In this document: positions 1 through 10,200 of the stretch, piece by piece
Position numbering within the stretch: position 1 is the first letter of the stretch
How the letters are laid out: each line of letters starts with the position of its first letter
Origin: Amphibalanus amphitrite
Lineage: Eukaryota; Arthropoda; Thecostraca; Balanomorpha; Balanidae
Assembly (NCBI RefSeq): GCF_019059575.1
Contig: NW_024882755.1
Location: 124,001-188,000 of the forward strand
DNA length: 64,000 nt
Direction of reading: 5' to 3'
Notes under the pieces: model-generated
The model's database searches: none
Told to the model about the DNA's origin: nothing
The model's input: only the letters and a program-made list of their open reading frames with translations
Translations under genes and position numbers: made by a program

Positions 1-713
1 TCGTACACCTATACAATGGTTGATGCATGCTTTTTATGGCACTTCTAAACGGGTACTGGATGACGGCTCACATTCCATCTTTTTTGTTAATTCATCGCCA
101 TCTAAGCACAACAGGTAATCTGTTTTAGAGTTGGTATCAGTTTTTTTCTGCGATTGAACCAATCAACTGCTTGAAATATATTATTGAAAAACATTGGTGC
201 AGTGTTGATAATACACTCAAAAACGATAAAATAATACTTTCTAGCTAAAATAATAGTTCTGATAGACCCATCTCTCTAATCAGCAAGTTTGTAAAAAGCT
301 GATATAATTCGCCCAAAGTTGGTCACATTCCATTTCAGAGCCTTAGCGTGCGGTCCAACCCAAGCCTGATGAGTGGCCAGTCTGTATTCCGTGTGAAGTG
401 TAAATTTAATTGCGTTCTAATGACGGTTTACCCCAAACTTAGCCCCTGCCTGTTACCACGAATCTCGGCAAACACGATAGGTCGATTTTTCTATCGGAAG
501 ATCCAATGCGAGATTCTATCGCGTCCGCCACCATCCGGCGTGAGGCACGCGCGGCTCGACTTTGTCCCCGTGCGTGTTACCCCGGGGCCGGCTGCGGCGG
601 CGGATCGGCGCGCGGGCGGCGGCAGGTGGCCGCAGTCCGGGCCGCCGCCAGGATGCGGGTTTATTAGAGAGGGTTCATCAATTCGTAATGAGCTGTCGCC
701 GGCGACGACTGCG
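1..713. other. 5' flanking DNA of the bHLH gene
   Basis: No gene is recognised here. Bases 1-480 are AT-rich and carry no repeat I can name. From about 490 the composition turns GC-rich with a GGC-rich run near 590-650, as expected near a promoter or 5' UTR. The open frame that runs into exon 1 begins at 562, but its GC-driven Arg/Ala/Gly-rich translation looks like untranslated sequence that happens to be open. Confidence 0.5.
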
Positions 714-741
714 ATTGGCCAGCAGTGCGGCGGCGGCCAAT
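714..741. promoter_or_regulatory. Paired CCAAT boxes upstream of the bHLH gene
   Basis: ATTGG at 714-718 and CCAAT at 737-741 lie in opposite orientation about 140 bp before the chosen start codon, in a GC-rich setting. Such spacing is common for NF-Y sites in TATA-less promoters. I see no convincing TATA box. The motif is seen; its function is inferred. Confidence 0.3.
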
Positions 742-873
742 GAGGGACCGGAGGCAAAAAATGGAGCCGGCAGATGGGCTGTGAGGTCGGCGCCTCGAGC
801 GGGGTCAGATCACAACCGGTTTGTTCGCGACCCCGGACCGCCTCAGGGCACACTCGGAGCTCACGACCCCGAC

Positions 874-1268
874 ATGACCAAACAGCCACAGCAGGCGCCG
901 TGTCGGGCGGCCTGTATGTTCGCCGGAGGTCTCGGCACCAGCGGCACCACTGGTGTCGGCGCTGGTGCCGGTGTTGGTGCCGGCAGTGTCCCTAGTGCAG
1001 TCCGGGAGAACCCATCGTCCTCCAGCTGCTGGGGTGGTGCCGGCGGAGGTGACGGCGGTGTTACCCTTCCCGTCGAGCCGCCCGTCCGAGAGAGGAAGCT
1101 TCTGAGGACGTGTCGTCGTCGAGTGGGAGGACCCGTCTCCAAACACACCGGGCAGAAGGAGAAGCCGGTTCATCTGGTTCAGAGGAGGAACGCGCGAGAG
1201 CGGCGCCGAGTGCAGGCGGTCAACGTGGCCTTCAGCAGGCTTAGCAAGGTGGTGCCCCTGGAGACCAG
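874..1268 (+). CDS. bHLH gene, coding exon 1 (N-terminus, basic region, helix 1)
   Basis: Encodes 131 codons plus two bases (AG). The donor is CAG|GTAAGT at 1268/1269. It includes a Gly/Val/Ala-rich stretch (about 940-1000) and ends inside the loop of the bHLH domain at PLET-R. Confidence 0.8.
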
Positions 1269-4200
1269 GTAAGTTTGACAGCCTGGCAGGTATGGGCGAG
1301 CTCTGCAGTTGGTGATGGGAAGGATCGCGGTTAGCTAGCATATAACAGGCCCCAGTCATAGCTGCCGAGAGGTTAGCAGAAGCGCTAGGGAGTGGCGCAT
1401 GCTATTATACATATAACGATTATATATCTGCCTTCATGCGTTCTCGCAATTATCAATCCATTTCATTAAAAAAATCCTTTGGAGCTAGCCATTCCTTGAC
1501 AGAGAGGTGAAATCGGCTCCACCCAAATCGCTCAGTTCCGAGACAGATGTACACATTTCAATTTGTGTCATGACTGTGGTGATGGTAATTATGGCACTTG
1601 TCAGAAAAGGTGGTGGTATTTGACTAAAAACGCCAACTTAAAAATGGCATACAAAATAATGGCACTCAACGCAGCCGATGAATTTCTAGTAGTAAAAGGC
1701 ATAGAAATTAGAAACCTCGTTTGCTACTAAGGCCCTTTTTGACTTTACTCAATACTCATCCCGCCTGAAGCACTTCTAGGTCGAGGAAAATGCAGCTTTA
1801 ATTGGCAGATATTTGTATTTCAGCAGTACAGCTGATGGCAGATGAGAAACGGTCCAGCATGCTGAAGTGCTATCCAATAATTTTGAATATTGGTCTTTTC
1901 TTCCTACACAGGATTAAAATAACTGCATAGGGTCATAACGCCTCATCTGATATGTCCTAATCTATGTAGTTACAGTCGGCCGGTGACCGCGGGCGGGTCA
2001 GGACGCGTGCGCGCTGCTCCGCTGAGCTGCACCCACGGAGAGTGTGCGCGCTCCACGAGCTCGTGTGTTGTGCCGGTGACTTTTTTCATTGGTTTGAAGG
2101 TGATCATATGATCGTGTGAGCTGGAAGCAAACGTGGAGCCTGCGACGGTTGCGCTTTCGTTTTGTCGACACGTTGCAGACTCGTGCGCCCGTCATGCCGC
2201 GCCGAGTAGCGTCTCAGTGCGCGGGTGAGGACAGCGACAGTGCAGCAGGTGATCATCGGTCGGACATCAGCTGCGATCAACGGTCCGTTAGTGAGCTGGT
2301 CCGTAACTATAGCGATCCTCTCAGTGAAGGACAGAAGCGGGACCGATCGGAGTCTGGCGACGCTGTGCCCGCCGGCAAGCGCGGGGCCAAGGAGAGGAGC
2401 GGCGAGCCTGGCCGCAGTCCGTTGACTCCCGGTGGTAACAGAGGATTCAAGGAGCAACTTGAGGTCGCCATCGACGGGCTGGAGGAACGGCTAATGGCTG
2501 CTTTCTCCAGGGAGCTCCACGATTTCCGCTCGTCACTGACGGCAGAGATCGAGAAACTCAACGATCGTGTAAAGGATCTCGAGCAACACGTGGAGGAGAG
2601 AGACGGCATCATCGACCAGCTGAGCGAGGAGCTCCGCCAGTCTCGCTCTGAGGTATCGGCGCTGGAAGCCCGGGTAGAGGAGGCTGAGATCAACTCGAGA
2701 CTCCCCTGCCTCATCCTGTCCGGCGCCGCCATGGCGCCCCGCCGCACGCCCCGCCTGGAGCCGCCCCTGCCGAACCAGACAGCGCCTGCGGCGGTCGACC
2801 CTCGGCCGATCGCGCCAGCTGACACGGGTCGGGATCCTCCGACCGTGACGTCGCAGTCAGCTGATCGCCCGAACAGCAGCGGACCGGATCAGTCGGCAGG
2901 CCGCGGCGGCCGGGAGCGGGTTGCGGGGCGGGCCGGCGAGTGGGAGGAGCGAGAGGATATCAACGCCCTCGTCATCAGCACCTTGAACCAGTGCCTGCCG
3001 GGACTCGGACTCGCCGCTAACGACATCGACCGCGCCCATCGCCTGCCAGGTCCGAACAACAGAGTGATTGTTCGCTTCGTGCGGTCGGGTGAAGGCAGCG
3101 CCCGCGACCGGGTGATGGCTCGACGCATGGAGCTGCGCGGCAGGGAGCTCTTCATCAACGAGTCGCTGACCAAACTCCGAAGCCGGATCTTCAGGTCCCT
3201 GCTGGCCGCCAAGCGGGAACGGAGGATCTACACGGTGTACTCCCGTGGTGGCCACGTTTTCTTCAAAGAGCAGCAGCACGGCGTGGGGAAGAGGGTCGAC
3301 ACACTCGAGCGTGTGCGCGAGCTCGGTTTCGGCGTGCTCGAGCGCTAGAGCACTACTAGCGGCTGCAGCCTTCCACCGGTGCCCAGGTGACGTGCCGCTA
3401 TGCAGTTGTCTGACATCTTTTCAGCTATAATGTTAGATTGTTAGTTTGTTAGGTAAACAATTTTACAGCTCGCGGTTGTGTTACAGTAACCATTTTAGAG
3501 ATGTTTAGTTTTTTTTTTTTCAAAGTGCGCGAGCTTAAAATAATGTAACGGGTTTCAGCTAGTACGGTCTTCTACTAGTGCTGAATAACCATAGAACTGA
3601 CACTTTAAAATTTCCTTGCATTTCCTTGCATCATCGGTGGATGCTAAGTCATTTTCTGCTGTCGCGGGCTCCGCGTTTGCTGTTTGCGTTTGCTGTGTTC
3701 TCTTGTTGTTTTTAGGTTATTTTAATCGCGGTTTATATTATGTTGTTTCCATTGTTTTGTTTCTATTATAGTTTATCATTGTTAAAACCCCCGTTTGCTT
3801 TGGTACAATTGATGACTCTCAAGCTACAGGCCTGGTGTTTTGCTCTCCCAAATAATTCATGTGTTCCCAGAGTTTGTTTGTTGAGCCGTGATCCCGTGGT
3901 GCTGCTGGCGGCGCCCGTGGCGCGGCCGGCTACGGTACTCGTCTCGGCTTCGCGGCGGGCGGCGGCGGCGGTGGTGGTGGCGGCGGCGGCGCAGGAATCC
4001 CCAATCGCAATCCACTTACGACCATCGCGGCTGCCGACGTCGTCCCTGGCCGGCGGTGCTCGCTGCTGTTCGTCTCCTCTACATTCCGACCGAACCTTGG
4101 TAAATCAACGTAAAATGCGCACTTGCTATCAGATTTATCTCAGCACATTTCAAACACCTTCTAAGAGAAAATGGCAAAAATAGAAATAATTTCAAGTAAC

Positions 4201-7200
4201 GTTAGAGGCCTAGGTTCTCAGCACAAGCGTAGGGATGTTATGCATTACTTAAGGAACCTGAAATGCGACATAATATTACTTCAAGATACACACTTAACAC
4301 CTGAGAAAATTCCCTCGTTTAATAACCTATGGAATGGAAAAGCATACCATTCCTGCTTTAGGTATAACAGCAGAGGTACTTCAATACTTATTAGCAAGAA
4401 TCTCCAGCATGAAATTGTAAGCAAGCATGTAGACAGTAAGGGAAATTATATATTAATAGAATGTAAAATTGGCACGGATATATACCTCTTTTGTAGCATA
4501 TATGGGCCAAATCGTGACGAACCGGATTTTTACGAACGTATTGGCAAAATTCTGGATAGTGTTAACTGTGATCACATGGTTGTGGGGGGAGATTTCAATT
4601 TCATTATAAATACAGACATTGACTGTTTTGGTTATGCACAAGAACATAACGCAAAAGCTCGTGAAAAGTTTCTCTCTATTTGCAACCAACATAATCTGGT
4701 TGATGCATGGCGAAGTCAGAATCCCACGGAGAGACGATATACTTGGTTCGGACCAGCTCATGCTAAGGGCGCTAGGTTGGACATGTTTTTCGTTAGTCAG
4801 CACTTATTAGCTTTGTGTCACGACAGTCAAATTACTTCTGGTTACCGAACTGATCATAACAACATATCTTTACGTTTGCTCATGGGTGAGTCACGAGGAC
4901 CAGGATTATGGAAATTTAATGATTCTCTCCTGAGTGATGAAGGCTACATCGAAACAGTAGAGCATTGTATCAACAGAACTGTAGAAGAATATTCGCTGCC
5001 TGTTTATGCTCAAGAGTTTATTTCAGATACATGTAATTACAAAGATATACAGTTCAAGATAGGAGATGATCTGTTCTACGAAACACTACTTGTTATGCTC
5101 AGGGGTGAAACCATAAGATATTCCAAAGCAAAGGCGAAGCGTAATAGAGAAAAGGAAAAAGAACTCGTTTCAAAAATAGCGCTCGCAAATTCTCGGTTAG
5201 TAGTAGAAAGATCAGAGGAAAATGTTGCTACAGTAAATTTATATAAAGAACAGCTTGAAGAACACAGAAAGCCAATCATCAACGGTCTTATTGTTCGGTC
5301 AAGAGCTAAATGGTACGAGGAGGGAGAAAAATCTTCTAAATACTTTCTCGGCCTCGAAAAAAGGAATGCTATTAAAAAGACGCCAACAGCCCTTAATATT
5401 AACGGACAGAAGGTCGCTAAAAGTTCCTTAATCCTTGGTGAATTTACAAAACACCTAGCTAGTAAATATAATAAGGGTCATATCATGTCATCCTCAACAG
5501 AAGACTACATCAAGTCTAACACCACAAGTTCTTTAACAACGCATGAACGTTCTGTCCTAGACGAGCCTATAACATTCGAAGAACTAACGACTGCGGTGCA
5601 GAAAATGAAAAAAGGGAAATCTCCAGGATCTAACGGATATACCGCATGTTTTTTCAGACGTTTTTGGGAGAAATTGGGACCCTTCCTTCATAGAGCATTT
5701 ACTTCATCCTTTGAACATGGAAAGATGCTTCTAACACACCGAGAGGGTATAATAACCATGATCCCAAAAGCAGGAAAATCACTCGATAGCATAAAAGGTT
5801 GGCGACCAATAACTTTGCTAAATGTAGATTTCAAAATAATATCAGCCGCTATATCATCCAGACTTCAAAATGTTATTGATAAACTAATAGACCCATGCCA
5901 GACAGCATATATTAAAGGCCGGTATATTGGTGAGAACACGCGTCTTGTGTACGATACAATAAGTAATTTGATACAAAACCAAAGTTCAGGACTGATTATG
6001 TCTGTCGATTTTGAGGCAGCCTTTGATTCATTATCCTGGTGCTTCTTGGCCAGAACGTTGGAAAAGTATAACTTTGGTCCGGTCTTCCGTAAAACAATCG
6101 AGCTGGTATATCTAAATAACCAAAATTTTTCGCGAATTTTGTTAAATGGTTACCTAGGAGAAAAAATTAAGTTGAACTGTGGGATACGACAGGGTGACCC
6201 AGCATCAGGCTATTTATTTAACCTTGCAGTCAACATATTGGCAACGAAAATAAAAGAAGCCAAGGAATTTAAAGGTATAAAAGCCATTGACAATTTAGAC
6301 GTTAGGATATCGCAATACGCCGATGATACACTGCTGTTCTTAGAAAACAAAAATTGCCTGAAAGGAGCTCTTGAAGAATTAGGAAAATTTTCAGAGGCCT
6401 CTGGACTAAATTTAAACATTGAAAAGTCGACATGTCTTCCGGTCGGTTTTTCCCCGTCTAGTGAAGAGGAAAATGATTTTGGTATCAAGTGGGTTAAGGA
6501 AATGAAAATACTAGGCATTATCTTTAACAATATGAACAAGAATGTAACAAAAATTAACTTTGAGCCTAAACTTTTACAAATTCAAAAAGAAATAGCACAG
6601 TGGCGCAGAAGGAATTTGACGGTTCTAGGACGAATAGCCGTGGTTAAGTCATTACTCATCTCACAACTAGTACATTTGTTCACAGCTCTGCCGAATCCCT
6701 CACAGAATGAACTGAAACGCCTTAACACATTGTTGTACTCATTTGTATGGGCAGGCAAACGCGACCCAGTCAAACGTGCTAAGTTGATTCAAAAATATCA
6801 CAATGGAGGATTAGCCATGGTTGATATCGAAGCATTTATGAAAAGCATTAAGCTGACGTGGCTCAAAAGACTAATGAAAGCGCAAGCTCCGTGGGCAGCT
6901 TTTTCCAAATTGGAATTGCCACATATTCAAGACATCCTATGTTACGGAAGCAAACGTCTGGGAAAAATAACGGCTAAAATTAGTAACCGTTTTTGGAAAG
7001 ATGTATTAAACGCATTTACGTCTTTCAGTCAGCAATACCAACCAGAAGAAACACAGATCCTCTCTGAAAGCATATGGTTCTCAGACTACACGAAATTTAA
7101 ATCATCCATCGTAAAAAGTTGGCATTCAAAAGGGTTGCGTTTCATCATTGACCTATTTAACGAAGAAACAGGAAAGTTGCACTCGAAAGACAGCTTACAA

Positions 7201-10200
7201 ACAGCATATAATATAAACATGACATTTATTTGCTATGAAGGCTTAATGAGAAGCTTACCAGACTCCGTTAAAGCAATGTCAATACCTAAAAAATGTCAAC
7301 CAACAATGCCATCGCGAATGAACCTAGTTATGAATCATCCTCATTTTTCACGTTTTGCCTACGATATATTCATACAATTTAGACAGAAGGAACTATATGA
7401 AACCAATGCGCGACAAAAACAGAAATGGATAAGAGACCTAGGATGCTTCGAAGCAAATAGTTTTATTGAAGTACTCAAAGCAACAAAGTCAGCATATGTT
7501 AGAATGTTTCAATTTAAGCTCATTAACAGAATCTTAGCAACGAATAGATATTTACAAATGATGGATATAACAGATAGCGAATATTGTACATTCTGCAAGG
7601 TCCAGCCTGAAACGCTTGCCCATTTATTCTGGTACTGCCCTATAACGAAAGATTTCATAACCAAAATCAAAACGGAAATTCTGCAGAAATATGGTATAAA
7701 TATAAACGTAGGTTTAAATACATGGTTTTTCCCTACGAATTTGAGTGCAGAGGAGACGTGTATAATTACACTGGCAAAGTTGGTAATTTATCAAGCACGC
7801 TACAAAGAAAACCGACCAACTATTGTGCATTTAAAATACAGCATAAAACAACAAGTTGAGATAGAGGAGAGTATAGCCAGGTTAACAGGAAAACAAGAGA
7901 GTTTTGAGAAGAAATGGGAGAAATTGAAAAATATTACCATATAAGATAAAATGGAAACAAGTGTTATTTTAGGTAACACCTTGGTCCTTCAAGACAAAAC
8001 TGCACTAGGTATACATTCATACAAGTTATAATAACACAAACATAAACTAGTGTCTAGTGGTGAAACACAATACAGCAAAAAAAAAAAACAGTATACATAT
8101 AGCAAGCTTAGTAGGATTGCATAGTAAGCTTAAAGTAGAAAGCTAAACATATATAGTAGTACAGATAGTAGTACATACATATATGGAATGGAGTATTCCA
8201 TATATGTATGTATATGGAATAAATATATATATATACATGAATATATATGTATATATTCATAATAATAGCAAAATACAATACAGTAATACAATAATAAATA
8301 AATACAATACAATAACAATAATCACACAAGATATAACTTCAGTATAAAGTAAGTACGCACAGTACGAAAAAGTAACTGTACAGCAAAATGCGCTGACTCG
8401 GGCGAAGTAAGTATACGTTAAACAACATACTGAAGATCAGTTTGAATTTTTACATTAGACATAGCAAATAACATGCAGATGAAAACATTCATTTACACTA
8501 TCACATGTTCATTCGCTCACCAAACAAACATTACCCCAATGGATGGTCAAAAATCTTTTTCCCCATGGAACGCAGCGAGCTCCGTCGGCGCCTGGGGTGG
8601 CGTCGGTGGCTAGTGGTCTGTATATATTTAAAGAGACCGTATTAAGGTCTTGATAACGTCGCCGTTGCCGACGCTGCCGTCGCGCCGGCCGCGTTGCCGT
8701 CTTGGTGCCTGGGGCCGGCTTCGCCGCGCGCGTCGTTGGCGGCATCGGTATCTATGTTCAGCTGACACTTAATAGCATACCCCGATTGTTAAGACACTAG
8801 TCGCGCGACCATTTATGTGTGCAGCCGCTGACCATCTGTGTGGGTAGCCGCTGCGGCCGCTGACCATGTGATCTGGACGGTGCCAAACATCTAAATGTTG
8901 AGTGTGGCATGGCATCGGGCCGGACGGCGATGTTTGTCTGTGTTTTTTTTCTTTCGCAGAAGGGATGGGAGAGGAGGGATTGTAAGAGCACGGGGACTAG
9001 CTGCTTTTTTGTTTTGATCTGAGTTGCGTGCCTTGCCTTTTTATGAAGGTTTCATGTCTGTGTGAAATAAATGTTTTGAAAAAAAAAAAAAAAAAAAAAA
9101 AAATCTATGTAGTTACTTCAAATCACAAGCAGCCATATTAAGGTATAATTTATAATTGAATGACGATATTCTTGTCGGAAGGAAATAAGAGTGTTGCGAC
9201 ACAGTTTCCAGTCTGGAGAATCATCAAAGCAGAACCCAACGGCCTACCTTACCGGTGAACTTTGTTCTAAGCATTTCCTTGTTACAACAACCTATCAAAT
9301 TATATATAATGTGATAGGTTGTTTCAAGGCTCGGTTACCAAGGAATAACAGTACATAACCATTACAAATTACATATACATTACATTACATCACTCAATGA
9401 ATGGTTTATAATCGATGTTTGTACTTACCTACCTTGACGGAAGTGGCGTGGTCGTCAGCATCTCAGCACCTTCAGCAACTAAAGCGAAGGCCGTGCCTTA
9501 TCACACTTGCTTAGCTTTTATCTGAAATATTCTCGCAAATATTCTAGACGAGACTCTTGCAAATAAAATAAAAAAAACTTCAAAAGCGTAAATGCACGTA
9601 GCCAATCTCAAATGAATCAAGTCAATACGCTTTTCCCTGCACCGTGAACGCAGATCTTGACGAAAACAGAACGACTCGCACTCTGAACCATCAAACTAAT
9701 CACTAAGCACAGCCTCAAACCACTGAGGTTACCGGAGTCTCATCTAGCACTGATCTTGATCTTGTCAGCTGTCACCGCAGGCGTCCGCCGGTCACCTGAT
9801 ACGGCTCCAGTCACGTGACCAAGTCTCGAGCCCCAAGGCGTAGAGAAGCGCGAGGCGGTGACACCCGAGCTCGAGAAACAAGCGCTGCTCCTCTGGGTGC
9901 TACGAGCTGGGGGGGGGGGGAGGGAGGGAGAAGGGAGTGGGGATTAGGGGACAGAGGGTCGGGTCTGGTTTGGTGGCAGTGACTGGCATAGAATATCGCT
10001 CACCCATAACAGACAACGAGACGCGACGGAGAGTCGCGGAAGAGCAATTGCGGGCCGAGGTACGCTGATACTTGAATTGAGAAAGACAACATCCATGCAA
10101 TCCTACTCTGCTTTTCAGCTCGATGAGCAATCTCAATCTGTCTTCTAGGCCGTTGCACCGATATAGGTGCCGCCTTTTCTTGTCTCCGATACTATCAGAG

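Larger units (their letters stand above)
1974..9102 (+). mobile_element. Full-length LINE of the L1/Tx1 type
   Basis: A 7.1-kb non-LTR retrotransposon in sense orientation inside intron 1 of the bHLH gene. In order: GC-rich 5' UTR (1974-2193), ORF1 (2194-3348), 0.8-kb inter-ORF spacer, ORF2 with endonuclease and reverse transcriptase (4171-7944), 1.15-kb 3' UTR, AATAAA at 9066-9071, and an A-tail from about 9079 to 9102. A perfect 14-bp target-site duplication flanks it and both ORFs are open, so it is a recent, possibly active copy. Clade placement (L1/Tx1) is by recognition of ORF2 motifs, not by a tree. Confidence 0.93.

Noticed and set aside
562-873. N-terminal extension of the bHLH ORF back to 562
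   Set aside because: Arg/Ala/Gly-rich translation of a GC-rich leader. The ATG at 874 has better context and nothing in the extension looks like protein.
3740-4183. 147-codon ORF between the LINE ORFs, overlapping ORF2
   Set aside because: Low-complexity product from GGC/GTG runs, with no domain. Kept only as a remark.
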